Shown: positions 45,172 through 56,351 of the stretch, piece after piece
Layout: each line of letters opens with the position of its first letter
Numbering within the stretch: position 1 is the stretch's first letter
Assembly: GCA_037176725.1 (NCBI GenBank)
Contig: JAZBRS010000057.1
Coordinates: 88,247,501-88,311,500, forward strand
Length of the DNA: 64,000 nt
Origin: Posidonia oceanica
Lineage: Eukaryota > Streptophyta > Magnoliopsida > Alismatales > Posidoniaceae
Direction: 5' to 3'
Made by a program: the position numbers and the translations under genes
Notes under the pieces: generated by a model
Told to the model about the DNA's origin: nothing
Databases searched by the model: none
The model's input: the letters and a program-made list of their open reading frames with translations, nothing else

Positions 45172-47529
45172 GCTGTTGTGTCACCGCTCGTCGCCGCTGT
45201 CGCCACTCATCCTCGCCGTTGTTGTGACCAAGTGGGTGTGAGGGTCGACGTCAGTGGAGGTACGTGCCTACCGACGCCCCCTTTTATTCTTGCTGATATT
45301 ATATTGTCGTGGTTGTGTTGGGATTCCAAGTGGGAATCCTGTGATTATTATATTATTGTTGTGGTTGCGTTTGGGATTCCAAGTGGAAATCTTATTATTA
45401 TTATGCTTCTTGCGGTGGTTTGTGCTTGGGACCCAAGTGGTAACCCTGTTAATATAATATTTATTGTTGTGATTATGTTGGAGATTCCAAGTGGGAATCC
45501 TATGTCACGGCGGTTGGCTGCTTTTGGGTTCGCATGAGAATCCAATTGTTGTGGTTTGGTTTCTCGTGCTTTCTCAAGTTTTATTCTTGCATTGTAATTT
45601 CTTGTAGATTTTTACCCTTTGGGGACAGGCGGTATGTGCTCGTCGCCCTCAAGCCAGTTGTTGGGCCTATGGCACACCTTGGGCGCACGTTCTGCCACGT
45701 GTATTGGGCACACATGTCAAGGGCACGTTTTCCCATGCAGCCACTGTGGTAGTGGTTACAGTAGGGGTTTTCTTGGTGGTTTGAGCGGCTTTCGTGTGGA
45801 GTTTTGGCAGAAGGTTTTGAGCATAGTGTTGTGGAGCTCTGTGTAGTTTTTGAATAATGATTTGCATGGTTTTGACGCAAAGCCTTATGTAGAGTTTTGT
45901 GGGTTTTGTCATGGTTTTTCGTGTAGCATTTGGCACAGTGCTTTGTGATGCCTTTGAGATGATTTTGAAATGATTTTTGAAATGGTTTTTCCAAAAGAGA
46001 TTTGGAAAAGAGAATGCATAAGTTTTGCAAAGGTCTTGGAAAAGAATTTCTGGAGACCAAGAGACCTAAGCTCCTAGCCGGCCTTCAGGGATGGGTGATA
46101 CCCCTAGAGTCATGAGCTACTTGCTTAGGGTGAGGTCCAAGTGTTTTGTGGTTTTAGGGACCAAGAGACCGAAGCTCCCGGTCGGCCTTCAGGGATGGGT
46201 GATACCCTTAGGGTCGCAAGCTACTTGCTTAGGTTGAAGTCCAAATGGTTTTCGTGGTTTTACTGAGCCTTGAGGTTTTTGGGTTAAGAGGCTGGCTAGA
46301 CCTAGAGGTGAGAGAGAGACTCTAGTTGCTTTGAGTATTGAGACTAGGACGTCAAGAGGGCAGAACCTGTGATATTTGGCCAGTGCAGGTAGTTGCACGT
46401 GCCTCGTTTCTGGTGTTGTCTTAAGAGATGACAGCTTGCCTGAGGAGGATGAGCAACTTTCCCGAGGAGAGTTAGCTTTGTGGAGGAGTCTGGCCATAGA
46501 GAAGTTAGCTCGCCCAAGGAGGGTTAGCTTTGTAGAGGACTCCAGAATGGATTGGCTTCTCACAGGGTGGCTTGTTCGTGGCAGTGCAGACACCGTTGGT
46601 CGTGTCTCAGTGGACTGCTTGAGGGCAGTATTGGTTGTTTGGCGCCAGGCAACACGACACACTGTTGTTGGTTTATTGTGGTTGTGGTTTTGCCTATGTG
46701 GATTTAAGGTTTTGCCTGTGTGGCTTTGAGTTTCGCCTGTGTGGCGTTGTGGTTTTGCCTGTGTAGCTTTGAGGTTTCGCCTGTGTAGCGTTGTGGCTTT
46801 GCCTGTGTGGCTTTGCGGTTTCACCTATATGGCTTTACGGTTTTGTTGAGCTTTGGTAATTGTGGCTTCAATATTTGAAGAGTGCAATGAACCTGATTTT
46901 GGGATTTTGTTTTGAGATGTGGTTCATGCTGGTTTTGGTTTTCGAGCGCTGATTTAGGTTTTTAGGCTCTAGTCTGGAGGAGACCTTGGTTTTCGAGATT
47001 TGTGAGAATTGTGGATTTGTGTGTGGTTTTTGGACTTGGTTTGGCATAGAGTAGCCATACCAAGTGTGATGATTTTCGAGAAGTGGTTTTGTGTTGGTTT
47101 TGAACTTGGCTTGGCGTAGAGTAACCATTCCAAGTGTGCGTAAAGAGATTTCCATGTTTGTCTGTAATAGAGTTTCTGTAGGTTAATTTTGGTGGTTTAT
47201 ATAGGTTTTGGGCTTATGACTGTCGAGTGAGGGCAGCGTGTGGTTTGGGGAGCTGAGTGCCAGTAGCTCCAGCTTTGGTTTGCTGTGTTTTTTTTGTAGT
47301 TGGTAGGCATGTGCTAAGTGACTAATAGATGTCACTCACGCATGTTTGATGTTTTTCCTTTCAAGTGCAGATATGGAGTAGCAATCAGGTCTAGTGCACA
47401 TAGTCGGAGCCACGTAGCCGCATACCATAGATTCTGGGTAGATTTAGCAATTACTTTCTTAGAGTTATTTATTTAGTAATAGCTCTAGGTATGATAGGAT
47501 GTAAGGTTGTGATGCTTGGGGGTGTTATA
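45172..47529 (+). mobile_element. Tekay-like solo LTR T1, right part
   Basis: Continues the LTR interrupted at 26412; the junction is supported by the CCGCC duplication and by collinearity with 51600-52640 of T2. It ends GGGGGTGTTATA and is followed by GAATT (47530-47534). Inside are repeated GGATTCCAAGTGGGAATCC palindromes (45329-45510), two copies of a GACCAAGAGACC...GATGGGTGATACCC segment (46060-46220), and GTTTTGCCTGTGTGGCTTTG-type short repeats (46690-46850). Rejoined length is about 2.9 kb. No internal region remains, so it is a solo LTR. Confidence 0.8.
46690..46860. repeat. Short tandem repeat in T1
   Basis: About seven imperfect copies of GCCTGTGTGGCTTTGNGGTT, alternating with GCGTTGTGGTTTT. 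Confidence 0.75.
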
Positions 47530-47577
47530 GAATTATTACAAAGAAATTGTTCCATCTAAATAAGAGATGTTGCTACC

Positions 47578-47985
47578 TCAATCATATAATTGCATCCTAT
47601 AGAGTTTTGTTTCAATGTCAAAGTCATCACTCTCCTTAGCTTCTTCTTCATAAATACCAATTAATTCAAGTAATTCATCATTTCGAGCCTCAAATTCTTG
47701 AAGACGACCTTCTAATTCTTGAACACGGGCTTCTACTTGATGTTTTCATTCATCAGTTGTAAAATAACTTCCTACTTCTATTAGTCATCTCCTAATCAAG
47801 CCATTGAAAAAAATTACAATGACGACGCTAACTATAGCTTGCATTAGGGGAATAATTTGGACATCTAAAAAAGCGTCGACCAGGATTTGCAACGGTCCAT
47901 GATGTCTTCATAGCAGCAATAAAACCACAATAACAACAAATAGGATCTTCTACCACATTTCTTCTTGAAGTGTTATCAGCAAGCA
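47578..47985 (-). pseudogene. GRF-type zinc-finger protein (broken)
   Basis: On the minus strand one reads CYCGFIAAMKTSW, then NPGRRF, then after a frame change CPNYSPNAS, a stop, CNFFQWLD, another stop, and EMTNRS. The C-x-C-G...NPGRRF...C...CNFFQWLD order is the GRF zinc finger, a nucleic-acid-binding module found in plant transposon-associated proteins. A short coiled-coil-like tail (ARVQELEGRLQEFEARNDEL) follows, ending in a TGA at 47578-47580. At least two stops and one frameshift disable it. It lies 49 bp from the T1 end, which it once adjoined on the other side of the same insertion site as the FAR1 gene. Confidence 0.7.
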
Positions 47986-48079
47986 AATAGGGTGAAATTA
48001 AGATTTACAAGCACTTAAGAAGCATTGAAAGTGCAAGCAAAAAACCCACTAAAACATGAATCAAGGAAGAAGCATTGAA

Positions 48080-48425
48080 TGGAATTTCAGGATTTGTTGT
48101 CAATACGATCATTCACTGATAGGGAAGCACAATGCCTAATTTTCATTAGATCATTCACAAATGCCTAATTTCAGGATTTGTTGTCAATACGATCATTCAC
48201 ATTCAAGAAGAAGCACAATGCTTAATTTTCATCAGATCATTCACAGATGGCTAATTTCAGGATTTGTTGTCAATTTTAGGATTTGTTGTCAATAGGATCA
48301 TTCACATTCAGGAAGAAGCACAATGCCTAATTTTCATCAGATCATTCACAGATAGGGTGAGAGGAAGAAGCACAATGCCTATTTTTCATCAGATCATTCA
48401 CAAATAGGGTGAAATAGGATCTTTT
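48080..48425. repeat. Irregular direct repeats, about 40-80 bp
   Basis: Several copies of TCAGGATTTGTTGTCAATAC, GATCATTCACATTCA, GAAGAAGCACAATGCCTAAT and TTTCATCAGATCATTCACAG in varying combinations. No coding sense. Confidence 0.85.
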
Positions 48426-49307
48426 TGTTGTTATCAATTCAAAGATCATTCCTATAGGTTGTGTAAACAAGAAACTAAAGGATTAATAGGCAGTGTTTAA
48501 TAGGTTGGCAGAATCTAATTATACTAATAAAATATTTACCAACTTTGGAAAGGTTATCTTTCTGAATCCACTACAAGATGATCATTCCACATACAAAAGA
48601 GAACATTTCCGTAGACAAGCAAAACTGCTCAAACAACCTTGTCTGCTCCATGTTGTGTGGATAAAGCAATGCTTAACTCATAGAAATGCAATGTTATAAT
48701 GCTAGGTAAAGATTCTAGATTGGCCATTTAGAAGAGAGTGAGACATTAAATAATTGCTACAAAGTCTGTCACTCAAGCATAAATTAGTCAAAAAATCCTT
48801 TTTATGCTTAAAAAATCTGATCAAAAAATCCTATTACAAATTTGATCATTTTATGCTCACAAATCATTCACAAAGAAGCTTTACAAGAGATTAATCACTA
48901 AAAACAAAATCATTCTCGAAGGATCAATCATATTTACCCATCGACCATGCCACCTCTAGCCGTCGCTGCCCCGATCCCTTCTTCTCAACAAAAGCTTTAC
49001 GAGCGCCCCCCCCCCCCCAAACAACTAGAGACTACATTGGAGAAGGAGGAGAAGCAAGTGCACGGCAATCTCCATCGACAGGGCGTCTTCAACGTGGATA
49101 TCCACACCGAAAAGAGTAGGAGGGGCGGATGTAGTTAGGAGAGGGGCAGGTGCCATGTTTTAGGGATTCTGAGGAGGAGGGGTTGAAGCCTCATTTATTA
49201 ACTCATTTCATTCTCAACCATTGGATACATCCAACAGTTTAACTCATTTCATATCTTAAGCACCTACAAGATTCTTCCTTGTAGGTGCCTACATGAAAAA
49301 TGTACCC
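48426..49307. other. Gene-less right end of the candidate MULE
   Basis: No gene supported. An open frame at 48947-49138 has a proline run encoded by a poly-C tract (about 49007-49018) and resembles nothing known to me. A local palindrome CACCTACAAG...CTTGTAGGTG lies at 49261-49287, next to the proposed terminal core. Confidence 0.4.
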
Positions 49308-49316
49308 TTATAATAA

Positions 49317-50986
49317 TTATTTTCATGTAAACCAAATCAAACTCAAGCTAATGTTGAGTTTCATGAGAGTAATGATGTTGGTTTCTGTGTGTATGTGGAT
49401 TTGGGGGTGTGATGATGATGTTGACGCGTCCACACTCGTCAATAGCATTTGTGATCGCCAATCGTCGATTTGTTGTATCGATTGACGAGACACCTTTAGG
49501 AAGATGCGGATGAGGGTGTGATGTTGGTTCTCAGTTCACTAGATCAACAACAGAATGTCATCCAGCGACGTCCTCGTGTTACGTAGTGAATCCCTTCCTT
49601 CAAAACAGACAAATAGATCTAGATTAGCCTATTCATGTAGTAAATAATTCAAGAAAAATAGCAAACAATATAAAGAAATGCTAATAATACTAACCGAGGG
49701 GTGGTTCCCTGCATGCAGATATAATGACCTATCTAAGGAATGTAATAATGCTACAAAAAGGAAAACAAGAAAAAATACTCCCTTCACCCTTGGTGTTATT
49801 TGACGTGGGATGAGGAAGCAGAGTCGAGGATGGAATTTCGAAGGCATGTCTCTCTCAGGATGGTCGTAATCTCTTTGGATCTCGGCTTTTCTCACAAGGA
49901 TTTGACAAGATGTGGCTATAGATCTCTCAAAATCACTACTCTCAAGCTCTCAAAACCCAGATCCCAGATCCTCTTTCCCAGATTTTTCGAGCCTCCCCTT
50001 TAATCCTAGGTTTAGAAGTCTTTTTATATAATATTTTTTGACATCATCTCGTTGGAAAATGAGTGAATCTCATTTTAAGTTTAAATTTAAATCTAAATTT
50101 GAATTTAAATAATTTAAAATTAGATATTTTAAGTTGTCGCCACATAAAACGATAATTGCCACTAATATTCCTAGGATATTCGTTTTTCTCAGTGCAGAAA
50201 ATCAATATAAAATAATGGGTTTAAGGTTGTCACCGGTGACATAGGCGACGATATTTAAAATTTAAATTATTTAAAATTTAAATTCCAAAGTAATTTATTA
50301 CGAACCTATAAACCGTTTAAGACTTAATATCCATTTTTAAAATTTTCTCCGTAACGAAAATTAAGTAACCTAAATTTAAAATAAATATCTTCTATAATTT
50401 CGTAAAGGAGGTTAATTAGATTTGTGGATATTTTGGAATTAATTTAAATTCATAACTACGTAGATATTTTGGATTATCTTCAGATTTTAATATCATTTTG
50501 AATTAAATATACTTATAACATTTTAAAATGTGATAACTACCTTAAAATTTCAGTTTTTATCAAGCATAAAAATATACTATTTTAAAGTGCACCTCATCAA
50601 CTTTCTAGAATTTTTCTCAATTAGTTGCTATTTTTAAAAGTCTATATATAAATATATATCATGTATTTAATTGCTAGGAAAATTGTAGAAATATTAATTA
50701 TCATGGGAATAATATTAAAACATTTTAAAAAAATCCCAGATAATATATTAAAGCGCAGTATGACCAAATATTGCGTAAGAAATTTCCAGGAAGGTCATTG
50801 CCCATATTAGTGGCAACGATCCCTGTCGCTAATCAGACAGGCGACGAGGACTGTCGCCCCTACCAGCAGCAACGAATGGTATTTTTTTTGCAGCTTTTCC
50901 CCTTAGTTTCTACATTAATTCAAAGAGACGTATTAAAAGTGCAGAATAATCTCAAAAATTCCATAAAATGATAAAAACATTCTTTT
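49317..50986. other. AT-rich sequence with GTCGCC/GGCGAC dyads, no gene
   Basis: No coding sequence was recognised. Between 49990 and 50150 there are many AAATTTAAAT-like runs and a TTTTTATATAATATTTT stretch that resembles a TATA box. Short dyads and direct copies of GTCGCC, GGTGAC and GGCGAC occur at about 50130-50160, 50225-50252 and 50805-50875; similar motifs recur after 52650. It may be part of another LTR that was not recognised. Confidence 0.4.
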
Positions 50987-52650
50987 TGTAACACCTATGG
51001 TCTGTGTAGGTCAGGAGCGTATTGGTGGCATGCATTCCTAGCGAGTATTCCGATGTTAAATTTTATTATTTTAGAGCCCAGAATTGAGTTTTATTCATTT
51101 AGATTTGAAGGCTTTTGGGATCCGTGTTTTTCCTCTTCTCCTCTGCGAGCTCGCACTTGCAGAATAGAGAAAAGAAGAAGAATAAGAAGAAGAAAGCAAA
51201 ATAGGAAGAAGAGGCAGAGGAAGAAGGACACGACGGTGGTGTAGGTGAGGAAGCGAGAGGAAGATCCAAAGCTCGTACCGGCGAGGAGGAGGCGTGACCT
51301 CGGAGAAGAGAAGAAGGGGGTCATTCATCCGTCAGGGAAGAAGAAAACCAAAGAGAGAACTGAGAGGAAGAGGAGGGAGAGGAGGCTGCCATTTTGCCAC
51401 CGCCGTGCTTGTCGCCACCGCCGATGCTCGCTGCCAACCCTGCCATCACCGCCAACCCTGCCGTCACCGCCGTTGTGAAGAGACAAAGGAAGACGGAGAA
51501 GAAGAAGAAGAGTCAGAAAGTAGGAGAGAGAGGGAGACAGGGTGAGAGATGGGGGAGTCGGCCATTGTTGTCGTCGATCCATAGCCGTTGCCCGTCGTTC
51601 CCACCACCGCCGTTGTGCTGCTACTACCACTGCGTCGATGCTCGCCACCATCCGCTGCTCATCCTCGCCGTTGCCGTGACCAAGTGGGTGCAGGACTCGA
51701 CGTCGATGGAGGTACCTACCTACCCGATGTCCTTTTTATTCCTGTAAATATTATACTGTTGTGGTGAATGTGTTGGGATTCCTAGTGGGAATCCTATTAC
51801 TATAATGTTTATTATTGCAGTTGTGTTTGGGATTCTAAGTGGGAACCCTATTATTATTATGCTTCTTGCTATGGTTTGTGCTTGGGATTCCAAGTGGGGG
51901 TCCTGTACCGTGGTGGTTGGCCGCTATTGGGTTCGCATGAGAATCCAATTCTTGTGGTTTGAATGTGTGGATTGCGGTTTGGATTCTCGTGCTTTCTCGA
52001 GTTTCGTTCTTGTTTCATAGTTTCTTGCAAGCTTTTGCCCTCGGGGATGGGTAGTATGTGCCCGGCGCCCTCAGGCCAAAGGTTGGGCCTGTGGTGCATC
52101 TTGGGCGTGCGTTCTGCCACAGGTATTAGGTGTGCGTTCTACCGTGTGTATTGGGTGCGTGTGTCAGGGGCACGTTTTTCCTTCACGGCCACTGTGGTAG
52201 TGGTTGCAGTGGGTGTTTTCTTGGTTGTTTTGTAGTGGTTTTTGTGTGGAGTTTTGGGACGAGATTTTGAGCAGAGTATTGTGGAGCTATGCGTGGTGTT
52301 TTACGGTGTTCTCTGAGATGATTTCGAAATAGTTTTCCAAAAGAGAGTTGTAAAAGTAATGCATAAGTTTTGCAAAGGTTTTAGAAAGATTTTCCGAGGA
52401 CCAAGAGACCTAAGCTCCCGGCCAGCCTTCCAAGGATGGGGTGATACCTTTAGGGTCGTGAGCTGCTTGCTTAGGATGAAGTCCAAGTGTTTTTATGGTT
52501 TTGAGGGACCAAGAGGCCGAAGCTCCTGGCCGACCTTCCAAGGATCGTTGATACCTCTGGATGGTCATGAGCTACTTGCTTAGGTTGAGTTCTGTGCATT
52601 TTCTGTGGGTTTAGAGGGCCAAAAGGCCTTGGGTGAGAGTCTGTTGCTCT
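50987..52650 (+). mobile_element. Tekay-like LTR T2, truncated at its 3' end
   Basis: Starts TGTAACACCTATGGTC and runs parallel to T1 (25868-26412 joined to 45172-46330): the same purine-rich part, Pro/Ala-coding GC block, ACCAAGTGGGTG junction region, GGATTCCTAGTGGGAATCC palindromes and GACCAAGAGACC repeats. Similarity stops at about 52640-52660, before the LTR end, where element D begins. It shows what T1 looked like before element C landed. Confidence 0.75.
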
Positions 52651-52654
52651 GTCG

Positions 52655-55192
52655 CCACTCGCAGAGGCGACTAGACCTGTCGCCTCTCTAAACGGCGACT
52701 GGGTTTGTCGCCAGCGAGAGCGGTGACTTTCTGCAAATCAAGCCACCACTTGAATTTTTCCTGCGTGGCCACCGCCGGTCACCTCCTCCGTCGCTCGGAC
52801 TGCCACCACGTCTACTCCCCACTTACTCCCCACTACCTCCATGCATTAGACGCCAACCACCACTTACTCCTAGGCACCGTGTCCCCTCCTCATCGGTGTC
52901 CTTTCCACTCTCACCACCTCCTTCGCTGGCCATCTGCCACCTGACACCACCGACAACTTCGTTGTCCTTCCTCGCCCTAGCCACTAACTTCTCTGCCATT
53001 CCCTACCATTTGCTCTGACATGACGACCGCTTTGCTCTCTCCACCACCTCTGCACCTCGCCTACCACCACCTTCCCACTTGCGTTGGCTGGTGAACAAAA
53101 GGGAGAGAACCCATCACTATTTCACCACCACACCCACAATCTAGAGCCCCCAAGTGAGAATTCGAGCATCCCAGAGCGATTCCCATTCTCCCTTGTGCGT
53201 TCCCAAGCCTTCCCGAGCGATCCCAAGCCTCCTACAACCTCGTCGTGCCACACGAACCCAACTCCGGTCACCTTCTCCACCTCCGTTCGTCACTCTGGTG
53301 AGCCACAAAGGTTGCCTCTTCATCCCATTTGCATGCCTGAGAGTCCGGGAACGTTCTCGGACCTCCTCCCTTCGTGGTTGGATAACCCGACCGTCCTCTT
53401 GCACTCTCGGCCATCCCAACGATCGACGACGCGCGGCAACGTCGGCCGACGGCCGGTGGAGGTGGGAAAGAGACTCTTGCCGCTTCCCACCACCCGCATC
53501 CGCTTCCTTCATCTCCTCCTCATCCCCACGGCACTTCACAACCAATTCATTGGGTCGTCGGCCGCTCACACGGCCGGCCCTCAACGTACTCCAGCGGCGC
53601 AAAGTGGAGGAGGTGGGTGGAGCAGCTCGGACTGTCATTTTCCACACCGAAGGTGTGCCTGTGATCGTGGGATTGCCGTGAAGCTTCCCCGATCCTCCCC
53701 GACCTTTTTGGCTTCACCTGGAGCACGCAGTTCACCGTTGAAGTCCGATCATCGAACTACCATGTGTGCCGCCTCTCCTAGTGGCGAATGGCCTGCAACT
53801 TCAGACTGCCATCGGTCGAACTTTGGGCCGATGCTTCGGGCGATCCAAGCCTCTGTTTTGCTTAATGTTTGTATGCCTATGATCGTGGATGACTGGTCTT
53901 TAATTCCATGCCTTTAGTTTTTAATCTTGCATAGCCACGGGTTCCAGATTTTGTCCCGAAGTTGGCAGTTTGGAGCACTTGAGTTGCAGTGATGTCGCCT
54001 GTCTCACCGGCGACTCACCTGCAACTCTTGCCAGTCCTCCAGCGAAACTTGGAGCCGCCGTATCTCGTGACCTAGGCACCCATTTTACAGTTTGATTGTG
54101 TGATTTTGATCCTGAATATGCCATCTTCAGTTCCATGCATTTAGTTTGCCATTTTGCATCAATTATCTAGCTTGTTTTCGGCCATGAAAGTTGCTGTTTG
54201 AGAAGAACTGTGTATGCCAATGTCGCCAGTTGTACCGGTGACATGCTCAGACGCCGCTCACACCGGCGACTACAGTTGTTGCTTCTCTGAGTGGCGGCAT
54301 ATGCCTCGCCAATCTCACCGGCAACATGCACTGCCACCGTTCAGGGCAGTGACCAGGACTGCAGTTCAGACAGTGGCTTGAGCCACCCTTGTTGCCGCTT
54401 TACACCTTGAGCCACCCTTGTTTACTGTTTTTCTTCTCGAGCCTGTTTATTGCCTCTTTGTGGCATTTTAACTTCATTTAGTCTTTCTGGCATGTTTTTT
54501 ACTAAGCTCTACATGTTTTACAAACGCATGTTGCATGTCGCTTCTTCGTATTGCATGGTTTCCTTTGATGTTTTGTTTCTCGCCTGCATTGCATCTAGGG
54601 CAGTGATGCTTACTGTCTGGAGTTTTTATGAACCAGGGCATGCCTGGTTCAGAACACTGGCAGCACTGCTGAGCACATAGATTGCATGTTTAATTCCCAT
54701 CAGACATCATGGCATCTTGAGCATACATTTGAGCATGTTAAAGCATTCATAGCATCCCTCGCCCCTCGAGCGTATAGTAAAGGCAAGCATTTGCCGACAT
54801 TCCTGCATATGCAAGTAAGAAGCCTAGAAAGATCGATTCCGGGTGTATCAAGGGTGCCTAACACCTTCCCCGTGCGTAACAGGAGTCCTTACCCTTTCTC
54901 TTGGCCCGTAATGACTATTATGCCTTTATCCTAGGCACGAGTCATTTATTTCTGCATAGCATTGCACCCCTTTGCATGTTTTCATGCTTTTCCTCGGTTT
55001 TCCTCATCTTCCGATTTAATAGACTAGGTGGCGACTCCGAATTTGCTTTATCTTTGTTTTTCGGTCCTTTTTCGGTGTTTTTCGAGTCGAGTTTCCTTCC
55101 TCAGATCCACCTACTATCAGTGACCTCTCATCGGTCGATGTGCACGAGCTCTGGCAGTGTGCATGGACTCGTCGATTTTACAGGTTACTATA
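52655..55192 (+). mobile_element. 5' LTR of element D (Ogre/Tat-type), left end missing
   Basis: Ends CAGGTTACTATA at 55192, directly before a primer-binding site, so it is a 5' LTR. The order matches LTR A from its first dyads on: GTCGCC/GGCGAC dyads (52655-52740), C-rich block (52750-53900) with Pro/Ser-rich open frames that are probably untranslated, more dyads (53985-54360), and the conserved terminal part (54560-55192). The first few hundred bases found in A are absent; instead sequence joins T2, probably through deletion. Confidence 0.65.
54851..54890 (+). promoter_or_regulatory. Conserved LTR stem-loop block (element D)
   Basis: AGGGTGCCTAACACCTTCCC followed by CGTGCGTAACAGGAGTCC; fifth instance of the block in this window. 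Confidence 0.6.
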
Positions 55193-55193
55193 G

Positions 55194-55212
55194 TGGCGTA
55201 CTCCGCTGGGGA
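55194..55212 (+). other. Primer-binding site of element D
   Basis: TGGCGTACTCCGCTGGGGA, one base after the LTR. Compared with element C it has one inserted base (GCGTACTCC against GCGACTCC), which may weaken priming. Confidence 0.65.
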
Positions 55213-55288
55213 TTCTAGACTCCGACTTTCATTTTGGTTTTCTCACTCGCTTGGATTTTGCATTTTGCTTGCCTTATGCCTGTTTCCA

Positions 55289-55420
55289 TGCTTTATTGCT
55301 TACTCTGTCTTTACATGCTTTATTGCTTGCTCTGTCTTTACATGCTTTATTGCTTGCCTTGTCTTTACATGCTTTATTGCTTACCTTGTCCTTACCTGCT
55401 TTATTTCATGCATTACACAT
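55289..55420 (+). repeat. 27-bp tandem repeat in the leader of element D
   Basis: About 4.5 units of TGCTTTATTGCTTGCTCTG plus TCTTTACA, about 100 bp after the primer-binding site. Confidence 0.9.
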
Positions 55421-56351
55421 GCCTAAATACTTGCTTGGCGCAATAATACATGCCTTTTGAGTGGTAAATGCTTTGTTTTACACAATTACTATGCCACTAC
55501 ACATGCACATGCCATGTATTCTTGCCTTTTGATATGATGAGTGCTTTCTTATCACCATCATGTCCACAACACCTGCACATGCCATGCACATGCCTTTTGC
55601 CTTGTTGTATGATTGCTTACATGCCATGACTCCATGTTTCTTTCCCCTTCATGCTTTTTCCATGCCTAGGATATTAGAAACATGCTTGCTTCCCTTTTGG
55701 CTTAATTTAAAAGCAACAAATAAAGCCAACTTTAAATCTTAAGCACAACTAGAGTCAAAACTTGTAATTTTTCCCCTTTGGCTAAATAAAATGCAAGTAA
55801 AACACTTAACAGCATATCTACATGATTGATCATACTAGAAAGCATGCATCTTCTCATCCCTGAGTCCACCCACCAGTTTGAGAAGGATAGTCCCGGTCTC
55901 TTGTTCCATTGCTTTGGCGTGGCATGAGTTGGTCGGTCGTCCCCCTTGTCAGGGGTCGTGTCGGTATTAGTAGAGGGTACAACCCATGCTTTGGCAGGGT
56001 CGAGGCCACCAACACACCACCCCATTACTGCCTGAGCTTTGGCCAGGATTTAGACAGGGACCTACATTTTCTGACCTGGAGTCAATAAACCCATACCCAT
56101 GAGTGAGTCCGAGTAGGCAGCCTACTTAGGACATGCATGGTGAGAGAGCACATACTAGGGCATTTATTTGCATGTGTGCCATTCATGCCACAGCTAAATA
56201 ACTTTGCAACCATCTAATTGCTTTGCTTGTTTTCCTCACGTCTCGAGTCGCACCCGATTGTGCACCCTCGGGTCACTTCTGCTTTGTATCCTGGCATACA
56301 GTTTCTGACTGTCTTGTTCCTTGCCTACTTGTTCGGATTCTCTCCATTACC
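55421..56351 (+). other. 5' leader of element D
   Basis: Non-coding. 55850-56110 is homologous to the leader of element C in reverse orientation. ACATGCC-rich short repeats fill 55440-55680. Confidence 0.6.

Larger units (their letters stand above)
20857..49316. mobile_element. Candidate Mutator-like element, split by later insertions
   Basis: Two 9-bp direct repeats TTATAATAA (20857-20865 and 49308-49316) flank sequences that share an inverted-terminal core: GTAGGTACCTACATGG on the left (from 20881), and GTAGGCACCTACAAGG when the right end is read inward from about 49296. Between them lie a broken FAR1/MULE-transposase gene and a broken GRF zinc-finger gene. Nine-bp duplications and FAR1-like transposases are the marks of MULEs. 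Without the nested LTR and element C the unit would be about 6.8 kb. The TIR match is short, its core is palindromic, and the duplication is AT-rich, so chance is possible. Confidence 0.4.

Noticed and set aside
50987..52650. Intact Tekay-like LTR with both ends
   Set aside because: Similarity to T1 stops about 1.2 kb before the LTR end and no GGTGTTAYA terminus is found before element D, so it is recorded as truncated.
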